This document shows positions 1-12,426 of a DNA stretch of 64,000 nucleotides, one piece after another. The position numbers and the translations under genes are program-made. The stretch is from Aldersonia sp. NBC_00410 (GTDB lineage: Bacteria; Actinomycetota; Actinomycetes; Mycobacteriales; Mycobacteriaceae). Position 1 is the stretch's first letter; each line of letters starts with the position of its first letter. The notes beneath the pieces were generated by a model. That model was not told the origin of the DNA. It made no database searches and saw nothing but the letters and a program-made list of their open reading frames with translations. The stretch is from contig NZ_JAPENM010000001.1 of assembly GCF_026342035.1 (NCBI RefSeq), positions 1 to 64,000 of the forward strand. Reading direction: 5' to 3'.

Positions 1-3000
1 CAACTCGATATCACCCACCACGCTCGACGCATCCGCGGCCACCGCCTCGAGCACACGGGTGTAGCGCTGCGCGAAGTTCTCGATCGTGGACTCGTCGAAC
101 AGATCGGTCGCGTAGATCAACTCGACGGCAAGCGCCCCGGGCGATCCATCGACGCCCGGGGCAGTCGTGATCGCGACCTGCAAATCGGTCTTGGCCATCG
201 CCGCGTCGAACTCGACCGCACCCACCCGCAGACCCGGCAACTCGAACCCGGCCTGCGCAAAGTTCTGGAAGAACAGACTCACCTGGAACAACGGGTTACG
301 CGCCGTCGACCGCGCCGGATTGAGCACCTCCACCAACCGCTCGAATGGCACCTCCGCATGCCCGAACGCACCCAGATCCGTCTCCCGCACCCGCGCCAAC
401 AACTCCGTGAACGACTCACCGCCATCCACCGCCGTGCGCAGCACCAGCGTGTTGACGAACATACCGATCAGATCATCGAGCTCCCGCTCCCCACGACCCG
501 CGATCGGCGAACCGACCGCAATATCGTCGGTCCCCGACAACCGCGCCAACACCACCGCCAGCGCGGCATGGGCAACCATGAACACCGTCGCCTCATTCGC
601 GCGCGCCACCGCGGCCAACGCGGCATGCAACTGCTCCGGCAGGATGTACTGGATCTTTGCGCCACGGAAGGACTGCACCGCCGGCCGCGGCCGATCCGAA
701 GGCAGATCCAGCTGATCCGGCACACCCGCCAACTGGGTTGTCCAGTAATCGATCTGGTTCGTGATGAGTGACTGCGGATCGTCCTCGGAACCCAGGACCT
801 GCCGCTGCCACAACGCGAAATCGGCATACTGCACCGGCAGAGGAGTCCAGCCCGGCGCCTCACCGCGGGTGCGTGCCTCATAGGCGATCATCACGTCCCG
901 GGCCAGCGGACCCATCGACACACCATCACCGGCGATGTGATGCACCACGAACACCAACACATGCTCCGGCGCCGCCGCATCCATAACCCGCAACAAGCGA
1001 GCCCGTACCGGCACAGCAGTCGTCACATCGAAACCGACCAGCACGGTATCGAGCACCGCACCCAAGACACCGGACTCGATGACCTCGACCGGCGACAGAT
1101 CCACCGGCACCTCACCGGCCCCCACAATCCGCTGGAACGGACCCGCCGCATCCTCCGGATACACCGTCCGCAACGACTCGTGCCGTTCGACCACGTCCCG
1201 CACCGCGGACCGCAGAGCATCGACATCCAAATCGCCGGTCAACCGGATCGCCATCGGGATGTTGTCGCCCGCGGAATCCGGATTCAACCGGTTCAGGAAC
1301 CACATGCGCTGCTGCGCGAACGACAGCGGCACCAATTGCGGCCGCGGCCGCGCCTCGAGCGCCACTCGACCAGAACCAGCATGCGATTCCACCGCCACCG
1401 CAAGACGTTCCACGGTGGACGCTTCGAACAACACCCGCACCGGCACGCTGGCATCCAACGCCGCGCCCAGCCGGGACGTCACCTGTGTCGCCAACAGGGA
1501 GTTGCCACCCAGCTCGAAGAAATCATCATCCAAACCGACCCGCTCAACCCCAAGCACCTCGGCGAACACCGACGCGATCGCCTGCTCGATCGGCGTCGTC
1601 GGCGCCCGGAACACCACCGCCTCGAACACCGGCACCGGCAACGCCTTACGATCCAGCTTCCCGATCGGGGTCAACGGGAATTCATCCAGAACGATGATCT
1701 GCGCCGGCACCATGTACGACGGCAGACCCACCCCGACCGCCGCCGTCAACTGCGCCACATCCACCGTCGCACCATCCGCAGCAACCACATACGACACCAG
1801 CGACACACCACGCACCGGATCCTGATGACCCAATGTGACTGCCGACAACACCGCCGAATGAGCCACCAGCGCTGCATCGATCTCACCGAGCTCGATCCGC
1901 AGACCCCGGATCTTCACCTGGAAATCACTGCGCCCCAAATACTCCAGCTCACCGGCAGGAGCGGAGCCTGCGGAGCGACCCGCCGGCACTGCGGTCCAAC
2001 GCACCACATCACCCGTGCGGTACATCCGGTCACCCGAGCCACCGTACGGATCGGCCACGAACCGGTCCGCGGTCAACTCGGCCCGCTGGTAACCACGCGC
2101 CAGCGCGGCACCCGCCAAATACAACTCGCCCGGGACACCACTCGGCACGGGGTGCAGCCGAGTATCGAGCACACGCACCGACATGCCGTGGATCGGACGA
2201 CCAATGGTGATCGACCCCTCCGGACCGACCGGCCCATAGGTCGCCATCACGGTGCCCTCGGTTGGGCCGTACAAGTTGAAAAACCGCCGGCCCGGGCGAT
2301 CCCAACGGCGCACCAAATCACCCGCGAGCGCATCACCAGCGGTCGACACGCAGGTGAACTCCGGCACCGCGTCGGGATCGACCGTGGCCAGCACCGCGGG
2401 AGTGATGACAGCATGGGTCACTGCCTCGCTCGCCAACAGAGCGGTCAGCTCGCCGCCACCGACGACCGACGGCGGCGAAACGACCAGCGTCGCACCACGT
2501 GCAAACGCCGAAACCCATTCGAACACCGAAGCATCGAAACTTGGCGACGCGACATGCAGGAACCGCGAACCCGGCTCGTCGCCGTACAGCTCCCGCACCG
2601 AGGCCACCAGTCCGGCAAGGCCGGTATGCGTGAGCGTCACACCCTTCGGCCGACCGGTCGAACCCGAGGTGTAAATCATGTACGCCGCGTTCGTCGCGCG
2701 CAGCGCACCCGACCGGTCCGCGTCGGTCACCGGCTCGGCAGGAATCCCGGCCAGCAGCGCCGCGGTCCCATCGGTATCCAACGTCAGCCAGTCGACCTCG
2801 CCGGGCAGCGCAGACGCCAGTCCCGATGCGGTAATACCCACCAGTGCACCGGAATCGGTCAACATGAAACTGACCCGATCCACGGGGTAGCGCGGATCCA
2901 CCGGCACGAAAACACCACCGGCCTTGGCCACCGCCCACACCGCCACCAACATGTGCAGCGAGCGCGGCAACGCCAACGCAACCCGCGTCTCCGGCCCAAC

Positions 3001-6000
3001 CCCGCGACCGATCAGCCAACGCGCCAACCGATTCGACTCGGCATCGAGCTCCGCATATGACATCGACTCGCCGTCGAAACGCACCGCCGTGATGTCCGGC
3101 CACCGCGCCGCCGCAGACTCGAAGACCTCGGGCAGCAGGCTGCTGTACGGAACAGCGGGACCACGGGCTCCCGACAGCCGGGACTGCTCCTCGGAATCAA
3201 GGATCGCGATATCCCCGACCGTCGCGGTGGGATCGGCGGCAACGGCCTCGAGCACTCGCGTCAGTCGCTGCGCGAAGACGACCATCGTCGATTCGTCGAA
3301 AAGATCCGTGGCATAAGTCAGCGACCCGGCCATGCCGGCGTCGGAACCGTCGCCGAACCGATCCGCGAAAGTGACCTGCAGATCGACCTTCGCGGTATCC
3401 GCCACCGCATCCAAGACCGCCAACGTGAGCCCCGGCAACTCGAACCGCGTCGTACCCAAATTCTGGAACGCCAACGCCACCTGGAACAACGGATTGCGAG
3501 CCGGCGACCGAACCGGATCCAACACCTCCACCAACCGCTCGAACGGCACATCCGCATGCCCGAACGCACCCAGATCCGTCTCCCGCAAACGCGCCAATAG
3601 TGCCGCGAACGACTCACTCGGAGCGATCTCGGTACGCAGGACGAGCGTGTTGACGAACATACCGACCAGATCATCGAGCTCACGCTCACCACGACCCGCA
3701 ATCGGCGTGCCCACCGCAATATCGCCGGTCCCCGACAACCGCGCCAACAGCACCGCCAGCGCAGCGTGCACCACCATGAACGGCGTCGCATCGTGCGCAC
3801 GGGCCAACTCCACCACCCCGGCATGCTGCTCGGCCGAGAGTTCGAACCCGACCGTGGCACCACGACCCGACGCCACCGCCGGCCGCGGCCGATCGAACGG
3901 CAGCCCCAATTCATCGGGCACACCCGCGAGTTGCGTTTTCCAATAGTCGATCTGCCGCGAAATCAACGATTCGGCATCACCATCGGAGCCGAGCACCGCA
4001 CGCTGCCACAACGCAAAGTCGGCGTACTGCACCGGCAACGGCGCCCACCCCGGCACCTCACCACGCGTCCGCGACTCATAAGCCACCATCACATCCCGCG
4101 CCAACGGACCCATCGAGAACCCGTCCGCGGCGATGTGATGCACCACCACCACCAACACGAACTCATCGCCGACAACAGCGGCATCGGTGACGTCTGCGAC
4201 GTCGGTGACCCGGAGCAGCCGCGCCCGGACCGGCACCTCGACCGTCACATCGAACCCACGACCGACAATCCCGGCCACCGCACCGAACAGTTCCGCCTCG
4301 GTCACCGGCACCGGCACGAGATCCAGATGCGCCTCGGCGGCCGGCAGCACCTGCTGGAACCCGAGCCCATCGATCTCGGGGTAGATGGTGCGCAACGATT
4401 CGTGACGCACCAGCAGATCGCCAATCGCGGCCTGCAGCGCATCCACATTCAAGGCACCCGACAACCGGATCGCCATCGGAAGGTTGTTCACCGCCGAGTC
4501 CGGGTCGAACCGGTTCAGGAACCACATCCGCGACTGCGCCATCGACAACGGCACCCGCTCCGGACGCGGACCGGCCACCAACGCCACGCGGCCCGTACCG
4601 GTATGCGATTCCACCGCCACCGCAAGACGTTCCACCGTCGGCGCCTCGAACAGCACCCGCACCGGCACCCTGGCATCCAACGCCGCGCCCAGGCGCGACG
4701 TCACCTGCGTCGCAAGCAGACTGTTGCCGCCCAAAGCGAAGAAGTCGTCGTCCAGGCCGACGTGCTCGATCCCGAGCACCTCGGCGAACACCCCCGCCAC
4801 CGCCTGCTCCACCGGAGTCGTCGGGGCACGGAACACCGCCACCTCGAACACCGGCGCCGGCAGCGCCTTACGGTCCAGCTTGCCCGACACATTCAACGGG
4901 AACGCGTCCAGCACCATCACCGACTCGGGCACCATGTACGACGGCAGTAGCGACTTGATCGCCGAGCGCAACGCGTCCACATCGATCTCGGTCCCCGCCA
5001 TACTCGGGACGACATAGGCCACCAACCGGTCACCCAGGTCGTCCGCGCGCACCAGCACTACCGCCTGACCCACCTGCTCCTGCGCAAGGAGAGCGGTCTC
5101 GATCTCACCCAACTCGATGCGCTGACCACGGAACTTCACCTGGAAATCGGTACGCCCCAGGTAGTCCAGGACACCGGTACCGGAGGAATCAGTTGTCCAG
5201 CGCACCAGGTCACCGGTGCGGTACATGCGCCCACCCGCCGGATCGAACGGGTCCGCCACGAACCGGTCCGAAGACAGATCCGGGCGACCGTGATACCCGC
5301 GCGCCAACTGCACACCCGCCAGATACAACTCACCCGAGACACCATCCGGGACCGGACGCAACCGGGCATCCAACACATAAGCCCGCGAATTACCTTGCAG
5401 CACACCAATCGTGACACTCGCCGCATCCGCGGGGACCTCGACCGCGGTGATCGACACCGCCGCCTCCGTCGGGCCGTACAAGTTCTGCACCCGCGCCGAA
5501 GACACGCTCGCGAACGCCTGCACCGTCTCGAGCGGCAACGCCTCGCCGATCACGAACACATCGCGCAACGTCACCAACTGCTCCGCGCGGGCTTCGCGCG
5601 CGAACACCGACAACATCGACGGCACGTAATCGGTCAGCGTCACACCCTGCTCGGCGATCACCCGGCACTGATACCCCGGATCGCGATGACCATCCGCAGT
5701 CGCCACCACCAGCCGCGCACCCACCGCCAGGGTCAGGAAATAACCCCACAACGACACATCGAACGTCGTCGCCGTCTTCTGCAGGTAAATGTCATCGGCG
5801 GTGATGTCGTACTCGCCGATCATCCAGCCGACCTGGTTCACAATCGCCGCATGGCTGACCGCCACACCCTTCGGCCTACCGGTCGAACCCGACGTGTAGA
5901 TGACATAGGCCGCGTTGTCCGGGCGCACCGGCGCCACCCGATCCGCATCCGTCACCGGGGCAGTCGAATACGCAGACAGGTCGTGGCCGTCCACATTCAG

Positions 6001-9000
6001 GACGGACCTCACCCCTGCCTCGAACCCGTCCCGCGTGGTCGACAAGACCACCACCGGATCCGAGGACTCGAGCACCCACCCGATCCGCTCGGCCGGGTGA
6101 TCGGGATCCACCGGCACATAGGCCCCACCCGCGGTGACCACCGCATACATACCGACCACCAGATCCAGACTGCGCCGCATCCCCAGCACAACCCGCGACT
6201 CCGGACCCACACCCAACGACACCAAATGCCGCGCCAGCCGATTCACCCGTGCCGCGAACTCGCCGTAGGACAGCGACTCACCCTCGAACAGCACCGCGGT
6301 CGCACCCGGGGCGGCGGCAGCGGCCCGCTCGAACCGATCCAACAACAAACCCTCGAACGCACCGACTTCCGTCGCATTACGCTCCACGAGCACGACGCTG
6401 CGTTCAATGGCATCGAGCAAGTCGATATCACCAACCGGCACAGCAGGATCGGACACAGCCGCGTCGAGCAGCCGGACGAAGCGCTCGGCCAGCCGGGTGA
6501 CCGTCGAGGTATCGAACATGTCTGTCGCGTAGTCGATCGACCCGGCGATACCGGCGTGCTCACCGGAATTCTCGGTGAGTGTGACGTACAGATCGAATTT
6601 CGCAGCCACTACCGGGGCGTCGATTCCCTCAACCGTCAGCCCCGGCAACTCGAACCGCACCGAAGCGAGATTTTGGAACGCCAGCCCAACTTGAAAGAGG
6701 GGGTGGCGCGCCTGAGAGCGAACCGGATTGAGTACCTCCACGAGGCGCTCGAACGGCACGTCCGAATGTCCGAACGCCGCGAGGTCGGATTCGCACACCC
6801 GCTCGAGCAGACCGGTGAACGATTCGCCGGGCTGAATCTCCGTGCGCAGCACGAGGGTGTTGACGAACATGCCGATCAAGTCGTCGAGAGCAGCCTCGCC
6901 GCGTCCGGCTACCGGTGTGCCGATCGCGATATCGTCGCCATCCGAGATCCGTGCCAACAGCACGGCGAGCGCAGCATGCACCACCATGAACCGGGTGGCG
7001 TTGTGGCGGCGCGCGAGTCCATCGATCTGCTTGTGCAACTCGGGCGAGATCTCGAAGCCGACCTGCGCGCCAGCGTAGGTGGCCACCGCCGGGCGGGGCC
7101 GATCCTTGGGCAGCGCCGTCTCATCGGGCAGCCCTGCAAGGTTGTTCGTCCAGTAGGCGAGCTGGCGCGAGATCAGTGATTCCGGATCATCCTCGGACCC
7201 GAGCAATTCCCGCTGCCACAGCGCGAAGTCGGCGTACTGCACCGGGAGGTTCGCCCATGTCGGCGGCCGCCACCCGGTCCGTAAGGAGTAGGCGATCATC
7301 ACGTCGCGCGCGAGCGGGCCCATCGACCAGCCGTCCGCGGAGATGTGATGAACAACCACCGTCAGCACGTGGTCGGTGTCATTGAGTGCGAACAGCCGCG
7401 CGTGCAGCGGAACCTCGGTGGTGACGTCGAAGCTGATCAAGCTGGTCTCGCCGAGCAGACGCGACAGTTCCTCCGCCGTCACTTCGATCGGCGTGAGGTC
7501 CGGAACCGATTGCGGCGCATCGAGAACTACCTGCGTGGCTCCGGTGGTCGACAATGGGAAGACGGTCCGCAACGACTCGTGCCGCTGGATCACGTCGAGG
7601 ATCGCGATCTGCATCGCGGCGATGTCGAGTTCGCCACGCAGCCGGATCGCCACGACGATATTGTCGGCCGACAGCGATGAGTCGAACTGGTTGAGGAACC
7701 ACATTCGCTGCTGTGCGAGCGAAAGCGGCACCACTTCCGGGCGCTCGGCGGCAACAAGTGGGTGCCGTCCGTCGCGGCCCCCATCGACCTCGGCGCGCGC
7801 GGCGAGGCCGGACACCGTCGGCGCGTCGAATACCAGCCGCACCGGGACGGTCGCGTTCAGCGCGGCACCGAGGCGCGAGGCAACCTGCGTAGCGCTCAAC
7901 GAGTTCCCGCCGAGATTGAAGAATTCGTCGTCCGCGCCCACCCGGTCGATACCGAGGACCTCGGCGAAGATGCCGGCGACGATCTGCTCAATCGGGGTGC
8001 TCGGTGCCCGGAATTCGTGCGTCTCGAACACCGGGGCCGGCAACGCCGCGCGATCCAGTTTGCCGACCGGTGTGAGCGGAACCGCGTCGATGACGACTAC
8101 CGACGCGGGTACCATGTGGCCTGGCAACGTCCGGGCAACGAACGAGGTTAGATCGTTCGTGTCGACCGACCGGCCGCGCTTCGCGGTGACGTAGGAGACC
8201 AGCATGGTCCCGAATGCGGCTTGGTGTGCCACCGTCACAACGAAGTCCACGTCCGGGTGTACAGCGACCGCTGCGTCGATTTCTCCGAGCTCGATGCGGT
8301 ATCCGCGCACCTTGACCTGAAAATCGCTGCGGCCGAGGTACTCGAGCGCGAGGGGTGCCGCGCTCGGGTCGTTCAGCGAGGGCACACCGTCGACGGCGTA
8401 CCACCGCACGACGTCTCCGGTGCGATACATCCGCGCGCCCGGCGCACCCCATGGATTGGGCACGAATCTGCCCGCTGTCTGCGTCGGTCGGGCGTGATAG
8501 CCGCGGGCCAGCGCGCTTCCCGACAGATAGAGTTCGCCGGCAACTCCTGCCGGCACCGGACGCAACCGAGCATCGAGCACCAGCCCCGACGTCCCCGGGA
8601 TAGGCGACCCGATCGTCACCGGCCCACCCGCGTCGAGTTCCGCATACGACGAGATGATCGTGGTCTCGGTCGGGCCGTACCCGTTGAGGAACCGACGCCC
8701 CGGCGCCCAACGCGCCACCAACTCCGGCGTGCACACATCCCCACCGGTCTGCACCGTCTCGAGGTCCGGCAACCCCGCCGGATCCATCGTGCCCAGCACC
8801 GCCGGGGTGATCATCCCGTGCGTCACCCGCTCGGTGGCCAGCAGCTCGGTCAATTCGACGCCACCGATCACCCCCGCGGGCGCGATCACCAAGGTCGCGC
8901 CGCGTGAGAAGGCGGCGGTCCACTCGAGCACCGACGGATCGAAACTCGGCGAACACACATGCAGGAACCGTGAATCCGAATCCACCGCATACAACTCGGT

Positions 9001-10935
9001 CGCGTACTGCGTCAGTTCCGCCAATCCGGCATGCGTAACGGCGACACCCTTCGGGCGCCCCGTCGAACCCGAGGTGTAGATCACGTAAGCCGTGTTGCCC
9101 GGGCGAATCGGCGCCGCCGGCACCGTCCGGGTCGCCTCGTACTTGGCCAGCGTCTGGTCGGTATCCGGCGCATCCAGCACCAGCCACTCCACCCCACCGG
9201 GCAGACCCTGTACATGTGCCGAAGCCGTAATACCCAGCAGCGCTGCAGAATCAGCGAGCATGTACTCGACACGGTCCGCCGGATAGGTTGGGTCCACCGG
9301 TACATACGCCGCACCGGTCTTGGCCACCGCCCACACCGCTACGACCATGTCGTAGGACCGCGGCAATGCCAACGCCACCAACTTCTCCGGCCCCACACCC
9401 CGACCAATCAACCACCACGCCAACCGATTCGACGATTCGTCCAACTGCGCGTACGTGTAGGACCGGCCTTCGAACCGCACCGCCGTCGCCCGTGGATCCC
9501 GCCCCACACCTGCGGTCAACAACTCCGCCAACAACCGCACCGGCATCGCGCCCGCCCGCAGCACCCCGGTGAGCGACGCCAACTCATCACTGTTGAGGAT
9601 TTCGATATCCCCCACCGGCGCAGCGGGATCGGCAGCGAGCAGCGCGCCGATCACGGCAACGAAACGGTCGTAGTGCGCACGCAGTTCGGACTCGTTGTAG
9701 CGGTTGGGGTTTGCTTCGAAGTCGACGCGAGAGAGGCCGTCCTCGCTCGGGTAGATGTTGACCGACAGATCCTCGACCGGACCGGTGGACAGCACGTTGA
9801 ACCGGCCCGCGTACTCGCCGAGAACGACGTCGGACGGGAAGTTCATGATGTTGATCGCCGGTCCGTAGAACCCGCGCGCGGATCCGCTGCCGATATCGCG
9901 GCGCAAATCCTCCGCGCGGTACCGCTGATGGCGCAGCGCACCGGTCAGCTCGAGCTGGGCGGCAGTGACCAGATCGCGCAGCGACGTTGTCGGCGTGACC
10001 GAAAAACGCAGCGGGACGACGTTGGACATCATGCCGCCGGAGCGGCGCAGCACCGCGCTCGTTCGGGCCGAGACCGGCAGGCTGAGCACCAGATCGGAGG
10101 TGTCGGTCAACCGCGCGAGGAACACCGCGACCGCCGCAATCGTGATTGCGGTTTCCGCGGTATCGAGGGTCGCCGCCGCGTCGCGCATCGCGGCCGCGAC
10201 GCCATCGGGCAGTAGGCCGCCGACGACCCGGGACCGGCTGTCCATGGTGCCGGCACGCACCGCGAGGGTGCCGGGTGCGGGGAGGTCCGCGGCCTTCGCC
10301 AGCCAGTACGCGCGGTCCTTCTCGGCGCGGGTTGAGCCGTAGTACTCGTCCTCGGTGTCGTTGATGGCGGTCAGGTCCGCGATCCGGGCCTGCGCCGGCT
10401 CTTCGTTGCGGATCGCGGCGGTGTAGCGCTCCGCGGTCCGGCTCAGCAGCTGGATCGCGCCGAACCCGTCGAGCGCGATGTGGTGGGCGCAGGTGTACCA
10501 GTAGTAGTGCTCGTCGCCGAGGCGCAGCACCGCGGAGTTGATCAGCCGGTCGGTGAGCAGGTCGCGTGGGGTGGAGTGATCGGCGAGCATCCACTCCCGC
10601 GCCGCCGCGACCGGATCGGGCGAATCGCGCAGATCGACGCTCTTGTTGACGAAGCCGAGGGTCGGGTCGACCACCTGGTGCGGCACGCCATCGACCTCGA
10701 CCAGGCGCAGCATCGAACTGCCGAACTCATGCGCAGCGTCGCTGCACGCCTGCGAGAGCACGTCGACATCGAGGATGCCGTGGATCTCGACATAGGTCGC
10801 GATCAGGATCGGAGTGTCGGGCGCGAGATGCTGGGCGAACCAGATACCGCGCTGTGCGGCGGTGAGCGGAAACGGCCGCATGGACCGCCCTGCGACGGTC
10901 TCTTCATCGAATCCGTCGAAGTTCACGCGATCCAA
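1..10935 (-). CDS. Multimodular non-ribosomal peptide synthetase, 5' part (C-A-T, C-A-T, C-A-T, C...)
   Basis: This enzyme would build a peptide on an assembly line. About 3645 residues are visible and the frame runs off the left edge. The domain order is C1 (about 20-450), A1, T1, C2, A2, T2, C3, A3, T3 and C4. Condensation motifs HHxxxDG are HHIALDG (residue 151 on), HHISADG, HHIAADG and HHIAGDG. Adenylation cores [11 protein letters not shown] and NxYGPTE occur in each module. Phosphopantetheine serines (LGGNSL) lie at 7900-7902, 4720-4722 and 1498-1500, about residues 1012, 2072 and 3146 and all in frame. The 1060-1074-residue spacing leaves no room for epimerisation domains. An in-frame TAG sits just upstream of TTG at 10935, which has AGGGG six bases before it. 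GTG at 10926 is the alternative start. No TE domain or MbtH gene is visible. The product and amino-acid specificities are not predicted. Confidence 0.93.
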   Translation of the reverse strand, partial: MDRVNFDGFDEETVAGRSMRPFPLTAAQRGIWFAQHLAPDTPILIATYVEIHGILDVDVLSQACSDAAHEFGSSMLRLVEVDGVPHQVVDPTLGFVNKSVDLRDSPDPVAAAREWMLADHSTPRDLLTDRLINSAVLRLGDEHYYWYTCAHHIALDGFGAIQLLSRTAERYTAAIRNEEPAQARIADLTAINDTEDEYYGSTRAEKDRAYWLAKAADLPAPGTLAVRAGTMDSRSRVVGGLLPDGVAAAMRDAAATLDTAETAITIAAVAVFLARLTDTSDLVLSLPVSARTSAVLRRSGGMMSNVVPLRFSVTPTTSLRDLVTAAQLELTGALRHQRYRAEDLRRDIGSGSARGFYGPAINIMNFPSDVVLGEYAGRFNVLSTGPVEDLSVNIYPSEDGLSRVDFEANPNRYNESELRAHYDRFVAVIGALLAADPAAPVGDIEILNSDELASLTGVLRAGAMPVRLLAELLTAGVGRDPRATAVRFEGRSYTYAQLDESSNRLAWWLIGRGVGPEKLVALALPRSYDMVVAVWAVAKTGAAYVPVDPTYPADRVEYMLADSAALLGITASAHVQGLPGGVEWLVLDAPDTDQTLAKYEATRTVPAAPIRPGNTAYVIYTSGSTGRPKGVAVTHAGLAELTQYATELYAVDSDSRFLHVCSPSFDPSVLEWTAAFSRGATLVIAPAGVIGGVELTELLATERVTHGMITPAVLGTMDPAGLPDLETVQTGGDVCTPELVARWAPGRRFLNGYGPTETTIISSYAELDAGGPVTIGSPIPGTSGLVLDARLRPVPAGVAGELYLSGSALARGYHARPTQTAGRFVPNPWGAPGARMYRTGDVVRWYAVDGVPSLNDPSAAPLALEYLGRSDFQVKVRGYRIELGEIDAAVAVHPDVDFVVTVAHQAAFGTMLVSYVTAKRGRSVDTNDLTSFVARTLPGHMVPASVVVIDAVPLTPVGKLDRAALPAPVFETHEFRAPSTPIEQIVAGIFAEVLGIDRVGADDEFFNLGGNSLSATQVASRLGAALNATVPVRLVFDAPTVSGLAARAEVDGGRDGRHPLVAAERPEVVPLSLAQQRMWFLNQFDSSLSADNIVVAIRLRGELDIAAMQIAILDVIQRHESLRTVFPLSTTGATQVVLDAPQSVPDLTPIEVTAEELSRLLGETSLISFDVTTEVPLHARLFALNDTDHVLTVVVHHISADGWSMGPLARDVMIAYSLRTGWRPPTWANLPVQYADFALWQRELLGSEDDPESLISRQLAYWTNNLAGLPDETALPKDRPRPAVATYAGAQVGFEISPELHKQIDGLARRHNATRFMVVHAALAVLLARISDGDDIAIGTPVAGRGEAALDDLIGMFVNTLVLRTEIQPGESFTGLLERVCESDLAAFGHSDVPFERLVEVLNPVRSQARHPLFQVGLAFQNLASVRFELPGLTVEGIDAPVVAAKFDLYVTLTENSGEHAGIAGSIDYATDMFDTSTVTRLAERFVRLLDAAVSDPAVPVGDIDLLDAIERSVVLVERNATEVGAFEGLLLDRFERAAAAAPGATAVLFEGESLSYGEFAARVNRLARHLVSLGVGPESRVVLGMRRSLDLVVGMYAVVTAGGAYVPVDPDHPAERIGWVLESSDPVVVLSTTRDGFEAGVRSVLNVDGHDLSAYSTAPVTDADRVAPVRPDNAAYVIYTSGSTGRPKGVAVSHAAIVNQVGWMIGEYDITADDIYLQKTATTFDVSLWGYFLTLAVGARLVVATADGHRDPGYQCRVIAEQGVTLTDYVPSMLSVFAREARAEQLVTLRDVFVIGEALPLETVQAFASVSSARVQNLYGPTEAAVSITAVEVPADAASVTIGVLQGNSRAYVLDARLRPVPDGVSGELYLAGVQLARGYHGRPDLSSDRFVADPFDPAGGRMYRTGDLVRWTTDSSGTGVLDYLGRTDFQVKFRGQRIELGEIETALLAQEQVGQAVVLVRADDLGDRLVAYVVPSMAGTEIDVDALRSAIKSLLPSYMVPESVMVLDAFPLNVSGKLDRKALPAPVFEVAVFRAPTTPVEQAVAGVFAEVLGIEHVGLDDDFFALGGNSLLATQVTSRLGAALDARVPVRVLFEAPTVERLAVAVESHTGTGRVALVAGPRPERVPLSMAQSRMWFLNRFDPDSAVNNLPMAIRLSGALNVDALQAAIGDLLVRHESLRTIYPEIDGLGFQQVLPAAEAHLDLVPVPVTEAELFGAVAGIVGRGFDVTVEVPVRARLLRVTDVADVTDAAVVGDEFVLVVVVHHIAADGFSMGPLARDVMVAYESRTRGEVPGWAPLPVQYADFALWQRAVLGSDGDAESLISRQIDYWKTQLAGVPDELGLPFDRPRPAVASGRGATVGFELSAEQHAGVVELARAHDATPFMVVHAALAVLLARLSGTGDIAVGTPIAGRGERELDDLVGMFVNTLVLRTEIAPSESFAALLARLRETDLGAFGHADVPFERLVEVLDPVRSPARNPLFQVALAFQNLGTTRFELPGLTLAVLDAVADTAKVDLQVTFADRFGDGSDAGMAGSLTYATDLFDESTMVVFAQRLTRVLEAVAADPTATVGDIAILDSEEQSRLSGARGPAVPYSSLLPEVFESAAARWPDITAVRFDGESMSYAELDAESNRLARWLIGRGVGPETRVALALPRSLHMLVAVWAVAKAGGVFVPVDPRYPVDRVSFMLTDSGALVGITASGLASALPGEVDWLTLDTDGTAALLAGIPAEPVTDADRSGALRATNAAYMIYTSGSTGRPKGVTLTHTGLAGLVASVRELYGDEPGSRFLHVASPSFDASVFEWVSAFARGATLVVSPPSVVGGGELTALLASEAVTHAVITPAVLATVDPDAVPEFTCVSTAGDALAGDLVRRWDRPGRRFFNLYGPTEGTVMATYGPVGPEGSITIGRPIHGMSVRVLDTRLHPVPSGVPGELYLAGAALARGYQRAELTADRFVADPYGGSGDRMYRTGDVVRWTAVPAGRSAGSAPAGELEYLGRSDFQVKIRGLRIELGEIDAALVAHSAVLSAVTLGHQDPVRGVSLVSYVVAADGATVDVAQLTAAVGVGLPSYMVPAQIIVLDEFPLTPIGKLDRKALPVPVFEAVVFRAPTTPIEQAIASVFAEVLGVERVGLDDDFFELGGNSLLATQVTSRLGAALDASVPVRVLFEASTVERLAVAVESHAGSGRVALEARPRPQLVPLSFAQQRMWFLNRLNPDSAGDNIPMAIRLTGDLDVDALRSAVRDVVERHESLRTVYPEDAAGPFQRIVGAGEVPVDLSPVEVIESGVLGAVLDTVLVGFDVTTAVPVRARLLRVMDAAAPEHVLVFVVHHIAGDGVSMGPLARDVMIAYEARTRGEAPGWTPLPVQYADFALWQRQVLGSEDDPQSLITNQIDYWTTQLAGVPDQLDLPSDRPRPAVQSFRGAKIQYILPEQLHAALAAVARANEATVFMVAHAALAVVLARLSGTDDIAVGSPIAGRGERELDDLIGMFVNTLVLRTAVDGGESFTELLARVRETDLGAFGHAEVPFERLVEVLNPARSTARNPLFQVSLFFQNFAQAGFELPGLRVGAVEFDAAMAKTDLQVAITTAPGVDGSPGALAVELIYATDLFDESTIENFAQRYTRVLEAVAADASSVVGDIEL

Positions 10936-11207
10936 TCCGTTCCCCTAACACCTGCGTCCGCAGCCGGCCGGCCGCGGACACCCCGACATGCCGTCACCTC
11001 CACCAAGAGGGGAGGAACGGCCGACAAGTGTGAAACATCCATGTGTTTATCTACCGAATGTGTCTTGCGTTACAGTTTTATATCGAACGTGCCACGCAAC
11101 ACAGCGCCGGGGGTCATGTTTCGAGACTCCGCCGTGACACGGGGTGCCGATCGGCGCATCGAATGCAGGCGCGGCGGGTGCCCCGCCTGGTCGAAGTGGG
11201 TGTCGCC
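10936..11207. promoter_or_regulatory. Upstream region of the NRPS gene
   Basis: This 272-base gap separates the NRPS start from the 3' end of cobM. Positions about 11040-11095 form a clearly AT-richer patch. On the minus strand it contains the -10-like hexamer TATAAA, and TAGATAA closer to the gene. I could not find a convincing -35 partner. No IdeR-type iron box or Crp-like palindrome is visible. It is inferred to hold the NRPS promoter. Confidence 0.35.
11173..11187 (-). terminator. Possible hairpin terminator after cobM
   Basis: A perfect 6-bp GC stem (GGCGGG/CCCGCC) with a 3-base loop lies 21 bases past the cobM stop. No T-tract follows, so it is only a candidate for the rho-independent hairpins seen in high-GC actinomycetes. 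Confidence 0.3.
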
Positions 11208-11960
11208 TCAACCCACCGAACCGCGGTCGCGGCGGCTGTCGTAGAGGTGCGAATCGCCACCGCGGGCGCGTCCGACGGCCGCACCGGCGATGATCACCGC
11301 GGCCTGCCGCAGACCGGCGGCCTCGACGCGCTCGGCGATGTCACCGAGCCGGCCGCGGAGCACCAGCTCACCGGGCTGACTTGCCCGGTACACGACCACG
11401 ACCGGGCAGTCGACGCCGTACTCCGGGATCAGGTTCTCCACCAGTTCGGGGACGTGCCGAATCGCCAGGTGCAGCACCAGCGTCGCCCTGGTCTGTGCGA
11501 AGTTGGCCAGCGCCTCGGATGCCGGCATCTGCGTGGATCTGGCGTGCGCGCGGGTGAGCACCACGGACTGGACCACCTCGGGGACCGTCAGCTCGACCCC
11601 GAGCCGGGCCGCGGCGGCGGCGTAGGCGGGCACGCCAGGAGTCACGTCCCAGGGCACACCGTGCGCGTCCAGCCGACGGGTCTGCTCGGCGAGTGCCGAG
11701 TAGATCGACGGATCACCCGAACACAGTCGCGCCACGTTCTGTCCCCGCTCGTACGCGGCGACGAGGTGCGCGGTGATCTCGTCGAGGTCGAGTTGCGCAG
11801 TGTCGATGCGGCTGGCGCCCGGCGGGCAATGATCGAGCACCGCGGCATCGAGATAGGTGCCCGCATAGAGGCACACCTGGCTGGTCTCGATGAGCCGCAC
11901 GGCGCGCACGGTCAGCAGGTCGGCGGCGCCCGGTCCAGCGCCGATGAAGTGGACAGTCAC
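11208..11960 (-). CDS. cobM: Precorrin-4 C11-methyltransferase
   Basis: This enzyme transfers a methyl group from S-adenosylmethionine to C-11 of precorrin-4 in aerobic cobalamin synthesis. The 250-residue protein has the usual family length. It opens with the SAM-binding loop VHFIGAGPGAADLLTVRA. It continues with the family signatures YAGTY, LCSGDPSIYSA and PGVPAYAAAAARLGVEL. The start is GTG at 11960, four bases after the stop of the preceding PPOX-fold gene, so the two are probably co-transcribed. No other cob gene lies in the window. Confidence 0.93.
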   Translation of the reverse strand: MTVHFIGAGPGAADLLTVRAVRLIETSQVCLYAGTYLDAAVLDHCPPGASRIDTAQLDLDEITAHLVAAYERGQNVARLCSGDPSIYSALAEQTRRLDAHGVPWDVTPGVPAYAAAAARLGVELTVPEVVQSVVLTRAHARSTQMPASEALANFAQTRATLVLHLAIRHVPELVENLIPEYGVDCPVVVVYRASQPGELVLRGRLGDIAERVEAAGLRQAAVIIAGAAVGRARGGDSHLYDSRRDRGSVG

Positions 11961-11964
11961 CTAC

Positions 11965-12390
11965 TCAACCCGTCACATCGAAATTTGCGATCACCTTCGT
12001 CGGCCGCACCCGGACGACGAACTCGCCGGGCACGCCGTTGCGACGGCCGAACTCATCGGCACGATCGGCGCCCATATAGCGCCGCCCGATCTGGGTCGCG
12101 GTACGTACCAGTTCGACTGGGTCCTCGGATACCTCCGCGACGCCCTGCACCTGGACGAAGGCGAACGGCGGCTCGTCGACGTCGACGCAGACCGCGACGC
12201 GGGGGTCGCGCAGCAGTGCGCGCCCCTTCGCGGTGCGGCCGTTGGTGTTGAACACCAGTGCGTCGCCCTCGAGCACGAACCACACCGGGGCGACGAGTGG
12301 CCGCCCATCGGCAGCGGTGAAAGCCAGTTTGGCAGTACGGGTGCCGTGCGCGAGGAACTCGCGGACACGCGGATCGGACAGGCTGGCCAT
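11965..12390 (-). CDS. PPOX-class (probably F420-dependent) oxidoreductase
   Basis: This 141-residue protein has the split-barrel pyridoxamine-phosphate-oxidase fold. The reading includes RTAKLAFTAADGRPLVAPVWFV, then FNTNGRTAKGRALLRDPRVAV and a GRRYMGADRADEF stretch. Mycobacterial relatives bind F420 or a flavin and reduce unknown substrates. ATG at 12390 (MASLSDP) was chosen over an in-frame upstream start at 12417, because the domain begins there. It lies four bases upstream of cobM and probably shares its transcript. The substrate is unknown. Confidence 0.8.
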   Translation of the reverse strand: MASLSDPRVREFLAHGTRTAKLAFTAADGRPLVAPVWFVLEGDALVFNTNGRTAKGRALLRDPRVAVCVDVDEPPFAFVQVQGVAEVSEDPVELVRTATQIGRRYMGADRADEFGRRNGVPGEFVVRVRPTKVIANFDVTG

Positions 12391-12426
12391 TCGAGCCAGC
12401 CTAATCGCGCACGGCACCGCTCGAAT
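12389..12426 (-). terminator. Candidate stem-loop between the thiolase and PPOX genes
   Basis: A perfect 8-bp inverted repeat (ATTCGAGC/GCTCGAAT) with a 22-base loop spans the gap after the thiolase stop. It could end the leucine-catabolism operon, or merely attenuate read-through into the PPOX and cobM genes. The long loop and missing T-run keep confidence low. Confidence 0.3.

Noticed and set aside
937-7179. Long plus-strand open frames (for example 937-3060 and 5290-7179) rich in Arg, His and Pro
   Set aside because: They are antisense to the NRPS gene, have no recognisable domain and show the composition expected of the opposite strand of GC-rich coding DNA.
10936-11207. An IdeR iron box upstream of the NRPS, which would suggest a siderophore
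   Set aside because: No sequence close to TTAGGTTAGGCTAACCTAA is present in the gap.
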